DNA of 64,000 nt from Aldersonia sp. NBC_00410 (GCF_026342035.1 NZ_JAPENM010000001.1:620001-684000); one strand, 5' to 3'. Positions 23,937-32,842 are shown, counted from the first letter of the stretch. Made by a program: numbers and translations. The notes: generated by a model from the sequence alone, not told the origin.

Positions 23937-25144
23937 TCAAATTCCCCCTCTATCGACGTCGCCCACTATGAGCGACGGTCTCCTCCAATTGATCGTCGCC
24001 ATAAATATCGCGACGGTCTTACACAGGACGCGCTAATGTCCTGCAAGACAAATAGTTTTCCTGATCCGAGCAAACTTAAGGCAGACGTAGACTTAATCCG
24101 GGCGAATTGTTGAAGTAGACGGATCGGACACGACTTCCGGAAACGGCCAGTTACGATCGCGCGAACTCCCAGAGAGAAGCGGAAGTCGGCGCTGCAGGAC
24201 ATTGCACAGCCGACGCTTAACAATAGCGCGTCGAGTTATGAACTGTGCGGTGCTGGTATCGAGAGCGACCCAGTTTGATACGCGGTCTTGGACAGCGCTA
24301 CACGACACTGACATGACTCCCCCCGGATGTCATTGGCAGGCAACCCCCCGTTGATCTGCCGCCAACCATATTGATCTTCCTTGGGCGTGATGTCAACACG
24401 GCATCCCCAGCGGCGCCGAGCATGACTTCCTCTGCCGCAACAGGGTCCGAATCGCCCGAGGTGAGCGCCACGAGGGTGTCGCCGTCTCACCCGGTGCCGG
24501 CTGAACGGCTCGTCGGCTCACCCTGCCCAACGCTATGGCTCAGGCGATTCGCAATTGCCCGCCCATGTGAACCTCGGCCTACGACAACGACCGCGGCGTC
24601 CGACGGTGGGTGGATCGCCGGGTTAGTCGACCTGATGTACTGGCCGGACTCGATGCGGGTGATCGTGCGCAGAGGAAACCGCGCCCGGGTGCCCCTATGC
24701 AATTCACGGACCGTGACGGTCTCCGGTCGACCGTGTTTGGTCCAACACCTCCCAAAGTCAGCTCACCGAATCCACGCTGCGCCATCGTCGTCGCTGCCTC
24801 ATGTACGGCGGCATCCGTGCCACGAAAGCAACTGTGCTACAGACCCTCCCGCTGCGAGTTGCGGACTGCGCCATATCTCTTGCGCGGTCGTGCAACTCGC
24901 CGGTGACCTGGTTGCCGGGACCCGACTGTTCGCCCTCACGAGGAGCGACGCAACGGCGGCGGGAGCCCAACAGCGGCTATGCGTGATCTCGATCGCACGC
25001 CGCATCAGCCTCACACAATGCTGCACACGACTGTGCCGCGATGCCAACACCAATCTGTGGACTGCTCGCCGCTGCAGTACAACACCGGAATCGCAAGTCA
25101 CGAACGGCTTTAGGCAGGCGTGCGGAGTGAGTGGGCACGAGCGG
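23937..25144. other. 1.2-kb region without an intact gene; promoter of RiPP operon at its left end
   Basis: Frames on both strands are short or lack protein-like composition. Some minus-strand pieces (for example SDAAVVVVGRGSHGRAIANR around 24.5-24.6 kb) look like fragments of a universal-stress or chelatase-like protein, so part of this may be a decayed gene. The stretch immediately right of 23937 must contain the promoter for the precursor gene. No regulator, IS element or att-like repeat was recognised. Confidence 0.45.
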
Positions 25145-25585
25145 ATGAGTGACTACGCAAAGTCACCGCAGGAATGGTCCGACCGCAATGCCGCTCGGCT
25201 CGAGCAACTTCGGCGCTCGGGGGAAGCGAAGCGGGAAGCGATTGAATCGGTTCGAGGCCACGCGCAGAGTCGAACCGGTGCGGTGCAGGCGGAAGTAGGG
25301 TCCGCGGGCGAACTCCTCGATCTACGCCTCAGCGATACCGCGTTGACTATGGGGCCTGCCCGATTGGCCCGGGTGATCCAGGAGACGATCAACGAGGCGC
25401 GACGAGCGGCAGCAGACGCACTCACCGCGGCGCTGGGTACCGACGCGATGGATCGGGCGATCGAGATTCGCGACGAGCTCGCTGATCGGTCCGGAATCGG
25501 TCGTCCTGACCCACCAGCCCCGCCTGCCGACGACACCTTGGAGGAGGACTGGCCAACCGGACGCGGATTTCTGCGCGACCCGTAG
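25145..25585 (+). CDS. YbaB/EbfC-like protein
   Basis: 146 aa. It starts MSDYAKSPQEWSDRNAARLE. A helix, a central beta segment (GAVQAEVGSAGELLDLRLSD) and a second long helix (GPARLARVIQETINEARRAA) follow the YbaB fold, a small nucleoid-associated DNA-binding protein. In actinobacteria diverged YbaB-like proteins often sit beside T7SS genes. The proline-rich tail (RPDPPAPPADD) is extra. The open frame extends far upstream, but composition changes at 25145, so I start there. No neighbour clarifies its role. Confidence 0.65.
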   Translation: MSDYAKSPQEWSDRNAARLEQLRRSGEAKREAIESVRGHAQSRTGAVQAEVGSAGELLDLRLSDTALTMGPARLARVIQETINEARRAAADALTAALGTDAMDRAIEIRDELADRSGIGRPDPPAPPADDTLEEDWPTGRGFLRDP

Positions 25586-25847
25586 GCGGCCCCCTGACCT
25601 GTACTGATACCCCCGCAGGCCCTGTGGAGGACACAGAAGACTCCACGTCGGGTAGTGTGGAACACAGCGGAGTCAAGACCGTCGTCCAGCGACTCTTGAC
25701 CCAACTGGCCAATTGACCGACACTTCGGTTCAACGATTGGTACCAGACTCCGCCCCCGGCGCCGACTACCAGCAGCGCGCCGCTCTACTCAACTTGCGAC
25801 GACCGCGTCCGCGGACCGTCGCCACCGCACCACACGAAAGAGACACC

Positions 25848-25985
25848 ATGAACAAACTGCCCGAGTTCATCGAACCACCGCAGCCCGAGGGCGAGAAGAA
25901 CCCGCCTGCCGACACCGCAGAACAGCAGGCAACCGACCGCAACAAATCGGCCGTCTACACGGACCTGTTCTCCCGCCGCGACTGA
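25848..25985 (+). CDS. Small hypothetical protein, 45 aa
   Basis: ATG at 25848 with a purine-rich AAAGAGA 5 nt upstream. The product starts MNKLPEFIEPPQPEGEK and ends SAVYTDLFSRRD; it is hydrophilic and proline/glutamate-rich, with no membrane segment. It ends 9 nt before the convergent membrane-protein gene. Nothing recognisable; a chance frame cannot be excluded, though the ribosome site and codon use favour a gene. Confidence 0.4.
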   Translation: MNKLPEFIEPPQPEGEKNPPADTAEQQATDRNKSAVYTDLFSRRD

Positions 25986-25994
25986 CCACCCGGC

Positions 25995-27335
25995 TCACCC
26001 GCCGAACAGCAGATACAGCCCGGTGAACGTGTAGCCGACCATCGTCACCATCAGCGCCAACTGGCCGGTGAGCTGATACCCCTTCGGAAGCAGGCGCAGC
26101 GAACGATCGTGCGCCGCCACCACGCCGGCGATGTGCCCACCGAGCACACAGCACACCTTGATCGTCGCGAGCACCGACGGGTGCTGGGACAGCACGTAAT
26201 TCACGTCCAGATCCCCAAGGCCCAGCAGATTCCAGCCGCGGTCGAGCGGATCGGCCAGCCGAATCACCGTCTGCTGCCCGCGCTCCACCAGATACGACAG
26301 ATAGTGGGCGAAGATGTAGCCCACCACGATCGGGATCAGTGAGTGCGCCATCAGGCCCGGCATCTTTCGCCGACGCTCTGGCGTCAACCCGCCCGTCGCC
26401 CGCGTGGCGAGCGTGAACGTCCCCCATACCACCGCCACAAACACGAGCAGGCCGACCGTCCGCACGAGTGACGCCGGAACCGCATCGGACAGGTCGTCCA
26501 CGGTCGAACGCCACTGCGGCATCGCGGAGAAGCTGTCGAACGCCGTCGAGCCGAGCAGAACCGACAGCACCGCAACGATTCCCGGGCGCACGGGCAACGT
26601 CAGCAAATGATCGAACGGGTTCCCCACCCCGACCGCTCCCCCCGCCCCGCGACGCAGCGGAGACAACCGGGACGCGACCACGCTGTACACGTCGAACGGG
26701 TCGGCGCGTGCGAGCCACCGATCCCCGCACAACACGGCACCACCCAGCGTCACCACGACGTATACGAGCAGCCACGACTCGATCGCCCGCTGCGACGCCG
26801 GCTCCGGCGAGGCGAGTTCCAGCCACACGAACGCGAACAAGCCCACCACCGCAGGCCAGTAGCCCCAGTGCACCGGATACTGCACTCGTGCCGTGTGCGG
26901 GTCGCGGCGCGACACCAGGCACACCATCCTGTGCACGGTCCGCACCGGCGAAATCACCCGCCACACCGGGCCGAACAGCACCGAGGCGAAAACCAGCCCG
27001 ACCCACAGCAACACGTAAAACACACCCGGCAGCGCGTTCTCGCCGGACTGCGGACCGAAGAACGCAGCGATCACCACCCACACCGCGAAGAGCAGGGCAA
27101 CGATCGCGACACCCCACCGCAGCACCGGCGAATCGACCGCCGCGCTCACCCACTGCGGCAACGGTTTTCCGGGCTTCTCGGCATCGAAGCGCGGCCGCTT
27201 CCACGCGAACGCGACCACCACGAACGAGGCCGTCAACGCCCACGCGGCGCCGATCAGCGCATAGGTGTAGGGAATCGGGAGATCCGATGAGCCGCCCAGC
27301 CCGTGGGCGAGCACGGTCATCCGGGCACCGCTCAC
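25995..27335 (-). CDS. Conserved multi-pass membrane protein of a cupredoxin-linked operon
   Basis: 446 aa with about ten hydrophobic helices (for example YTYALIGAAWALTASFVVVAF; WGVAIVALLFAVWVVIAAFFG; VCCVLGGHIAGVVAAHD). Possible metal-binding residues sit in helices near the C-terminus: HSLIP, FAHYLSY, GGHIAGVVAAHD. I recognise the type as a conserved actinobacterial membrane protein without assigned function. GTG at 27335 overlaps the preceding lipoprotein stop as GTGA; an in-frame ATG is 15 nt further in. Its operon partners suggest a respiratory or copper-related role, which is inference. Confidence 0.75.
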   Translation of the reverse strand: MSGARMTVLAHGLGGSSDLPIPYTYALIGAAWALTASFVVVAFAWKRPRFDAEKPGKPLPQWVSAAVDSPVLRWGVAIVALLFAVWVVIAAFFGPQSGENALPGVFYVLLWVGLVFASVLFGPVWRVISPVRTVHRMVCLVSRRDPHTARVQYPVHWGYWPAVVGLFAFVWLELASPEPASQRAIESWLLVYVVVTLGGAVLCGDRWLARADPFDVYSVVASRLSPLRRGAGGAVGVGNPFDHLLTLPVRPGIVAVLSVLLGSTAFDSFSAMPQWRSTVDDLSDAVPASLVRTVGLLVFVAVVWGTFTLATRATGGLTPERRRKMPGLMAHSLIPIVVGYIFAHYLSYLVERGQQTVIRLADPLDRGWNLLGLGDLDVNYVLSQHPSVLATIKVCCVLGGHIAGVVAAHDRSLRLLPKGYQLTGQLALMVTMVGYTFTGLYLLFGG

Positions 27336-27727
27336 TTGGTGACGTCGATCGTGGCGACCGTGCGCCCCAACTCGTGCAGTTCCACCTCGACCCGCCCCGG
27401 CACCGTCACGTCGAACTCGAAGCTCTGACCGGCACGCGGCTCGACCGTGAACTCGTGGTCGGGCACGGAATGCACGTGCAGCTCGTCCTCGGCATCGCTG
27501 GTCACGCGGAGCACGATCGGCTGACCGACAACGGCTTTCAGCTGCGCATTGGTCGGCGTGACCGAACCGTTCGCGATCGTGATGTCCACGGCCAGCTCAT
27601 CCGCGCCGGACGCAACCGAAGTGAGCGTTGCCTCGGAATCCGACGACGAACTATCCGAGGATGAGCAGCCCACGGCCGCGGCCACCACGAATCCCATCGA
27701 AACCAGTAGCGTCGCTGCGCGAGTCAT
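27332..27727 (-). CDS. Cupredoxin-like lipoprotein
   Basis: 131 aa. The N-terminus is a lipoprotein signal: MTRAATLLVSMGFVVAAAVG then C, followed by a Ser/Asp linker. The mature domain is beta-rich and matches the cupredoxin-like fold in outline: LKAVVGQPIVLRVTSDAEDE, LHVHSVPDHEFTVEPRAGQ, FEFDVTVPGRVEVELHELG. The His residues in LHVHSVPDHEF could bind metal, but the usual Cys ligand of blue copper proteins is absent, so a type I site is unlikely. ATGA overlap with the 63-aa gene upstream. Confidence 0.78.
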   Translation of the reverse strand: MTRAATLLVSMGFVVAAAVGCSSSDSSSSDSEATLTSVASGADELAVDITIANGSVTPTNAQLKAVVGQPIVLRVTSDAEDELHVHSVPDHEFTVEPRAGQSFEFDVTVPGRVEVELHELGRTVATIDVTK

Positions 27728-27915
27728 GTGTGTTCGTCGTTCCCTTCGTCGAAATCATCTGTGTACTCGGGATCGTCGCCGTCCTCGCCGCGCCGCCGTC
27801 GGTCCCGTACCGCCAGCCAGACCACCACCCCGGCGATGAGGATCGCGGGCCCAACCGCCGGAAGGGCAAGCAGCAGTGAATGGTCGGCGAGGTAGGTGAC
27901 CTGCGGATCGGCCAT
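27724..27915 (-). CDS. Small single-pass membrane protein, 63 aa
   Basis: Starts MADPQVTYLADHSLLLALPA; one transmembrane helix (LLLALPAVGPAILIAGVVVWLAV) is followed by a basic RDRRRR stop-transfer and an acidic tail (DDPEYTDDFDEGNDEH). It is coupled to the gene above as TAATG and to the lipoprotein as ATGA. Likely an accessory subunit of the membrane complex made by this operon. The longer frame to 28362 is a shadow. Confidence 0.72.
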   Translation of the reverse strand: MADPQVTYLADHSLLLALPAVGPAILIAGVVVWLAVRDRRRRGEDGDDPEYTDDFDEGNDEHT

Positions 27916-29765
27916 TACGCGTGCGGTTGGACGCGCGGTCGTTGTTCGCGGCCTACCCCGGCGGACGAGCCGCTGCCGGCGATCCGGCCGGCACCCCAGG
28001 TGAGCGCCGCGATCAGGATCAACGTGCACACCAGAACCACCAGCGACGCCACCGAATACAGCCATGACGGATGGTCGAAGTTGCGTTCCCGCTGCAGTAC
28101 CTTGATCTCCTCGACGAAGGGGCTTGTCTCCGAGGCCACGGCCGGCTTCTCCGTGGCGCCGATGCCCGGATCGGCGGGCAGGTAGATCGGCACCGCTGCC
28201 ATCGTCGTACCGTCCTGCAGGCGCAGCAGGGTCTTCCACGATCCCCACACCGGAACGGGTTCGGTCGAGCGGTACTTCCCGGGACCGACCTCGTCGAGCC
28301 GATTGATGAACAGGCCGCGATCGTTGTCGAGACCGCCCTGCCACGCCAGAATGCTCACCCACTCGGGGTCGTCGCTCACCGCGTCATTCGGGTTCATCTG
28401 CACCTCTGCCGAGACCATCCGCTGTCCCCGATCGCTGGGCAGCTCGGTCAGCGTCACGGTGGCGGTGACGTCCTCGGGGACGGTGGTGCGCAGGCCGTTG
28501 CCGACCGCGAGACCCACGACCAGCACGGTCGCGACGACGACGGACACGCCGACCGCGCGGCGGGGCAACGGTTTACCGGTCAGCACCATGCTCAGCAATC
28601 CACCGCACAAGCCCATCAGCACGGCGACCGGAACGGCCATCGCCAACGCCTCGGCCCACATGCCGGTGGGCCATGGGTATTGGTAGACCGCGTCGATCCA
28701 CAGCGACTCCAGCCACAGCCCGACCGTCCCGACCAGCAACCCGCCGACCACACCGAACACGATGGGCCGCTTGAACAGAGGCGTCAGCGCAAGCAGCTCG
28801 ATCACGATCGCCGGCCCGAGGTAGAGCGCGAAAACGCTGTGCGGCGCACCGAGTCCGGCCTCGACCAGCAGCGCGACGGCGCCTCGCAGCACCGCGGCGA
28901 ACACGGCGGCGACGAGCGCGGCCCACGGGCCGAGCGTCAACCGCGCGGCCACCAGCGCAAGCGCTGCGGCACCGGCGATCAGCATCGGTTGCAGCACCAG
29001 CCGGAACTGCTCGACGCCGAAGTCGTACTCGATCTGGAACACCGACAGGCCGATGACCAGACCGCCGAACGCCAGGCACCGGACGAGCCACATGCCCAAC
29101 TTGTCGGGCGGGGAGTCCGGCGGCTTTGCCTGACGACCTTCCCGCTCGAGCAGCAGCACCGCGATGAGCGAGAGACCGGCGCCGCCGATGAGCATCAGGT
29201 GCGTCGGGCCCCACAGGGTGACGTCCTGCCCGAAGATCCGGTGCCAGATGTCGTCGAGCGGGAAGCCGATCAGGGCGTACAGCCCACAGCCCGCGAGCAG
29301 CAGGCCGCCCACCGGCACGTACCAGCCGCGGGTGATCCGGACGGCGGCCCGGCCGGGCCGGCCGAACGGCAGGATCATCGACAGCGCACCGGAGATGAAT
29401 AGCAGAAACAGCCCTACGAGGATGAAGTAGTGCGCCGGGTTGGCCAGCGGCCCCGCGTCGCGGCCCTTGCCGATGTGCAGGCTGACGTCCCAGATGAACC
29501 CGAACAGCGCGCAGACGATGGTCGTGATGAACAGGAAGATCGGCAGCGCGGCCCAAGGTGGCCGGTGCGTCCATTTCCCGGCAAGTTCACCGAGGCGGGT
29601 CAGCCAGGTGATCCGGTGCGTGCGATGCAGGTAGGCGATCCACAACAGGCCCGCGGTGACCACCATGGCAGCGATGGACAGGCCAATTACCTGGTCCAGC
29701 GCCGCACCGCCGGACTCGTCGGCGGCGGCGAGAAAGGTGGGACTCGGAGTAACAGTCATTGTCAC
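27915..29765 (-). CDS. Large multi-pass membrane protein with extracytoplasmic C-terminal domain
   Basis: 616 aa. About eleven hydrophobic helices span residues 25-430, with charged or His-containing helices (DVSLHIGKGRD, NPAHYFILVG, WGPTHLMLIGG). A soluble beta-rich domain follows (TVTLTELPSDRGQRMVSAEV to TTMAAVPIYLPADPG, ~440-570), and the protein ends with one more helix and a basic tail. First gene of the four-gene operon running to 25995. No transporter family is recognisable; the periplasmic domain plus the cupredoxin-like lipoprotein suggest metal or redox work outside the membrane. Confidence 0.75.
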   Translation of the reverse strand: MTMTVTPSPTFLAAADESGGAALDQVIGLSIAAMVVTAGLLWIAYLHRTHRITWLTRLGELAGKWTHRPPWAALPIFLFITTIVCALFGFIWDVSLHIGKGRDAGPLANPAHYFILVGLFLLFISGALSMILPFGRPGRAAVRITRGWYVPVGGLLLAGCGLYALIGFPLDDIWHRIFGQDVTLWGPTHLMLIGGAGLSLIAVLLLEREGRQAKPPDSPPDKLGMWLVRCLAFGGLVIGLSVFQIEYDFGVEQFRLVLQPMLIAGAAALALVAARLTLGPWAALVAAVFAAVLRGAVALLVEAGLGAPHSVFALYLGPAIVIELLALTPLFKRPIVFGVVGGLLVGTVGLWLESLWIDAVYQYPWPTGMWAEALAMAVPVAVLMGLCGGLLSMVLTGKPLPRRAVGVSVVVATVLVVGLAVGNGLRTTVPEDVTATVTLTELPSDRGQRMVSAEVQMNPNDAVSDDPEWVSILAWQGGLDNDRGLFINRLDEVGPGKYRSTEPVPVWGSWKTLLRLQDGTTMAAVPIYLPADPGIGATEKPAVASETSPFVEEIKVLQRERNFDHPSWLYSVASLVVLVCTLILIAALTWGAGRIAGSGSSAGVGREQRPRVQPHA

Positions 29766-29832
29766 GCTCTGAGTATGAAGGATCGGGCTCGGCCTTACGA
29801 CCGGTTGGTCCTACTTGGACGTGCGACTTCGT

Positions 29833-29867
29833 CGCATACCCACATATGGTTGCGTATGCTCGTATGC
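29833..29867. promoter_or_regulatory. VapBC operator/promoter with GTATGC repeats
   Basis: GCATAC at 29834-29839 is inverted relative to GTATGC at 29854-29859 and 29862-29867; the last copy touches the vapB ATG. Autoregulated toxin-antitoxin operons usually have such inverted repeats over the promoter. No ribosome site is visible before the ATG, so the message may be leaderless. Confidence 0.5.
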
Positions 29868-30107
29868 ATGCGCACGTCGATGAACCTTCCCGACGCACTA
29901 CTCGAGCAGGCTCGCGCGCACGCGACTGCCACGGGCCGCACGGTGACCAGCCTGGTGGAGGAGGCGCTGCGCAAGTTACTCGCCGAACACAGCGTCGAGG
30001 CACGAGCGCCGCGGGTCGCACTCACCACCGACGGCATGCCCGACGGACGCCTGCTTATCGACGTCACCGACCGCGCGGCACTCTGGGCAGAACTGGACCG
30101 CGCGTGA
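29868..30107 (+). CDS. vapB: VapB-type antitoxin
   Basis: 79 aa. The N-terminus (MRTSMNLPDALLEQARAHAT) is a ribbon-helix-helix-like DNA-binding part: a short strand then two helices with RTVTSLVEEALRKLL. The C-terminal half (TTDGMPDGRLLIDVTDRAAL) would wrap the toxin. ATG at 29868 chosen; in-frame ATGs at 29856 and 29880 are alternatives. It overlaps the toxin gene as GTGA. Confidence 0.85.
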   Translation: MRTSMNLPDALLEQARAHATATGRTVTSLVEEALRKLLAEHSVEARAPRVALTTDGMPDGRLLIDVTDRAALWAELDRA

Positions 30108-30538
30108 TCCTGCCCGATGTGAACGTGCTCGTTTACGCATTTCGGGAGGGAGCGGAGAACCACCGCGAGTACACCGATTGGCTCACCGATCTGTTGTCCG
30201 GCGCCGACGAGCTCGCACTGGTCGACGCTGTCCTCGCCGGGTTTGTTCGGATCGTGACGCACCCGAGAATCAGTCAGCCGCCTGCTTCTACCAGCCTGGC
30301 GCTCGACTTCGTCGCGGATCTACGCAAGGCCCGCCGCGCCGTCTGGCTGCCCCCGACGACTGCCGTCTGGGAGCAGTTCGCGGAACTTTCGCGGCGTGAC
30401 CGGGCAATCGGGGGCAACCTGGTTCCCGATGCGTACCTCGCCGCCACCGCGATTGTGCATGGCGCCGAGATCGCCACCGCGGACCGCGGATTCGCCCGAT
30501 TCCCCGGGCTGCGCTGGTTCGATCCGATGGCAGGATAG
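30104..30538 (+). CDS. vapC: VapC PIN-domain ribonuclease toxin
   Basis: 144 aa from GTG. The PIN-domain acidic residues are in place: DVNVLVYAF (first Asp), a mid Asp/Glu region (ELALVDAVLAGFVRIVTHPR), LVPDAYLAATAI (Asp) and ATADRGFARF (Asp). The HPR within 'VTHPRI' and the GLRWFDP ending are typical of the actinobacterial VapC subgroup. It would cleave specific tRNA or rRNA when VapB is lost. Confidence 0.9.
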   Translation: MILPDVNVLVYAFREGAENHREYTDWLTDLLSGADELALVDAVLAGFVRIVTHPRISQPPASTSLALDFVADLRKARRAVWLPPTTAVWEQFAELSRRDRAIGGNLVPDAYLAATAIVHGAEIATADRGFARFPGLRWFDPMAG

Positions 30539-30549
30539 CGCCGACGTGG

Positions 30550-31074
30550 TTAACGTCTGGCCAGAAGGCGATCGAGCGCACCGCCTTCGGAATCCCAGTC
30601 CGACTCTTCGCCGGTCTCGACTCGCGGCATGGTCACGACGCCGAGCAGTTCGCCAGTGGTCGACGTGTTGCCGGAAACCGCTGCCGCCGACAGGATCGCG
30701 CGCGCAGTTTCCGGATCCGTCTGCGCCGCCACGACGAGCAGCGTCAATCTCCTGCGGCCACGCCCGCCGATGGATACGGTGTCGGCCGCCTGGTAGTGGT
30801 ACCCCGAGAGCTTGATACCGTTCCCGTCGAACAACATTCGCGTCGGCGCCCCGTCCCAGCCGTCGAATCTGTACGTCACGTTGACGACCCGGCCGAGCCG
30901 CTCGGATACCGCGGCGAACAGCGCAGGTAGCTCTGCGGCCAATTCTCGGCCTCGCGGCCACCATGCCCCATCGACGGCACCGGTCGCGGGTGCCGCCGGC
31001 TTCAACATCACCCGCGCCGCCAGCGGTGTAAGCGTGTCCCAAACGTCGTGGTGGGTACTGAGTTGTTGCGTCAT
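30550..31074 (-). CDS. DUF5994-like protein (copy 1)
   Basis: 174 aa. Contains RVMLKPAAPATGAVDGAWWP, a hallmark of the DUF5994 family as I remember it, then LAAELPALFAAVSERLGRV and RRLTLLVVAAQT. Soluble, mixed alpha/beta, unknown function. ATG at 31074; the frame to 31185 is an extension without family similarity. A diverged paralogue follows upstream at 31240-31692. Confidence 0.78.
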   Translation of the reverse strand: MTQQLSTHHDVWDTLTPLAARVMLKPAAPATGAVDGAWWPRGRELAAELPALFAAVSERLGRVVNVTYRFDGWDGAPTRMLFDGNGIKLSGYHYQAADTVSIGGRGRRRLTLLVVAAQTDPETARAILSAAAVSGNTSTTGELLGVVTMPRVETGEESDWDSEGGALDRLLARR

Positions 31075-31239
31075 GTCGACGCTCCTGCTCCTGCCGAGAT
31101 CCGGCCAGATTCGTTGAATGGAAACGGCGTCGCATGAATGCGCGCGCGAAAGGCCTCCACTGCCTCCAACCCTACGCGCATACACCGACTTCGCCGACTA
31201 CAGTGTCGTCATTGCCGGCAGCTCTCGGATCGATGGCCG

Positions 31240-31692
31240 CTAAGGAATTTTGTGGCCGCCGTCCACCACGGCACGCATGTCCTCGAAGGCGCGCTGCGGC
31301 AACGTGGTCGACGGAATGAGCACCAACATCGTGCAGCGACCATCGGTTCCGAATAGGAACATCACATCGGTGGGCTGGCCCAGCAGCGGCCCGGTGCAAC
31401 GGATCCCATCGATGCCGTCGATGCGGCGTTGATTGACGCTCACCGTGTCCCAGTCGAACGCGACCCGTTCGATCGGACCCGTCCGTGGCGTCAGCGCCGA
31501 GATCACGTCGTGAAGCTGGGCGGTCAGATTCGATGTCCACGGCCACCAGGCGCCGCTCAGCTGTTCGGAGCCTGCACCCGGGCTGCGCAGAACCAGCCGG
31601 GGGGTGCGGGTTGGGCTCGGGAACGGCTGCAGCTGGTCGGCGGTGTCGACCTCGTCGAGTAGACCGATTCCCGGAACGGATTGTCGCGTCAT
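31240..31692 (-). CDS. DUF5994-like protein (copy 2)
   Basis: 150 aa, starts MTRQSVPGIGLLDEV. Shares with the first copy the motif LSGAWWPWTSNLTAQLHDVI and the strand CTMLVLIPSTT. The N-terminal part is different. Function unknown; the pair is probably an old tandem duplication. Confidence 0.72.
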   Translation of the reverse strand: MTRQSVPGIGLLDEVDTADQLQPFPSPTRTPRLVLRSPGAGSEQLSGAWWPWTSNLTAQLHDVISALTPRTGPIERVAFDWDTVSVNQRRIDGIDGIRCTGPLLGQPTDVMFLFGTDGRCTMLVLIPSTTLPQRAFEDMRAVVDGGHKIP

Positions 31693-31815
31693 GGCGGAGA
31701 CTCCCTCATCGGAGGACGACGCCGACTGGTGTCCAACCGTGGCACTGTCGAGCGAACCGCCCAGCGACATTGCACCTCGATACGCTGAGCCTACGCCCGC
31801 ACGTGCTTGCCCTGG

Positions 31816-32060
31816 TCAGAACACCGCTGGATCGGTCGGCGGACCGAGGTGCGGTTTCGGATTCGCGTGCCAGTCGTAAACCACGGCAGTCCCGAGCAGG
31901 ATGTCCTGCAGCGAACGCCGTCGCCGATCGAGCACGGCCCAGTACAGCCCGAAGCCGAACAGCACGTAGAGCCACGCGCGCACGGCCGAGCGGCTGACGA
32001 CGCGCAAGCCCATCGCGACCGCGCCACCGTGCGGCCGCTCGCCGCCCAGCACGTCGCGAG
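31816..32060 (-). pseudogene. Truncated duplicate of the RDD membrane-protein gene
   Basis: The frame encodes GGAVAMGLRVVSR..SAVRAWLYVLFGFGL and continues to NPKPHLGPPTD, almost identical to the C-terminal half of the intact gene at 32864-33337. It lacks nine codons (those for RGQLLGWPR) and lacks the first ~80 residues with two of the membrane helices. A fused unrelated N-terminus could be read up to 32169, but nothing supports it as functional. Confidence 0.75.
31830..31990. repeat. Direct repeat, copy A
   Basis: 161 bp identical to 32872-33032 except for about two bases; similarity continues, weaker, to ~32053 after a 27-bp deletion. Both copies are in the same orientation and flank the secreted-protein gene at 32330-32842. 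Confidence 0.85.
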
Positions 32061-32329
32061 GTGGCCCGGGGAAAGAGGCTGCGGCGGCGCCCGGCTTCGA
32101 ATACGCCCCGGGTCTCGAACAACGGGACACCGCAGTTGACTTCGGGTGCACGGCGGTGACGGTCCGCAACGCGGGCGATCGCTTCCGACGTTCGTGCTAT
32201 CGTCTCGTCCGGGGGTTCCATCTCGGGGGAGATATCAGCCGTATTCGGCTGTCGTACAGGGGAATCACCACAATCCGCGACACGCCCCGAGCTGTCGCGC
32301 GCCCACTCGCAACGAAAAGAGGAACTGCA

Positions 32330-32842
32330 GTGTCTTTGACCCGGGGGAAGCACGTGGCTACTGCTCCAGCAAACAAGATCGGATGGGTTGCCGCCGTCGG
32401 CGCTGGTCCGATCACCCTTGCGCTCGTTTCGGCTGGCATGGCGAACGCCGCACCAGCAGACATGCGAACCGCGATCGATTCCGCTCTCCAGCCGGTCGCG
32501 AATGAGATTCAGGTGCCGACGGTCACAATCAATCCGAACCCGACGCCGAGTCCAGAGAAGATTGCCGAAGGGGTCTCGACGGCTCTCTCCATAGCTGGCG
32601 GAGCATGCGTGGGCGGCGGGATCGCCTGGGGCGTCGTCGGAGCAGTGGTCGGTCTGGGCATAGGAGCGGTGGTTGGCGCAGGCGTTGGGGCACCGGTTGG
32701 CGCTGGAATTGGTGCAGCGGTCGGGGCGGTCGGCGGATGCGCCGGGAGTGCGCTAATTATCGGCGTACCTGCAGGGGTCGGCGCGGCACTTTTCCACACC
32801 GACGTTCTGCGCGGCGGGACTCAGCCGATCTCCATTCCGTAG
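32330..32842 (+). CDS. Secreted glycine-zipper protein
   Basis: 170 aa from GTG at 32330, with AGAGGA 5 nt upstream. N-terminus: LTRGKHVATAPANKIG, then a hydrophobic core and a cleavage site at MANA/AP, i.e. a Sec signal peptide. The mature protein has a short helical part followed by ~60 residues of Gly/Ala/Val with GxxxG spacing (GAVVGLGIGAVVGAGVGAPV), typical of glycine zippers that line or span membranes. It belongs with the two related proteins at 45742-46374 and 47689-49047. Confidence 0.75.
   Translation: MSLTRGKHVATAPANKIGWVAAVGAGPITLALVSAGMANAAPADMRTAIDSALQPVANEIQVPTVTINPNPTPSPEKIAEGVSTALSIAGGACVGGGIAWGVVGAVVGLGIGAVVGAGVGAPVGAGIGAAVGAVGGCAGSALIIGVPAGVGAALFHTDVLRGGTQPISIP

Noticed and set aside
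16252-25144. Possible integrative element carrying the RiPP genes
   Set aside because: No integrase, relaxase, transposase or tRNA-flanked direct repeats seen; the only tRNA is at 51.2 kb.
24371-25585. 404-residue plus-strand protein
   Set aside because: Only the last 146 residues look like a protein (YbaB-like); the upstream part is Ser/Pro/Arg-rich and lies in the gene-free region.
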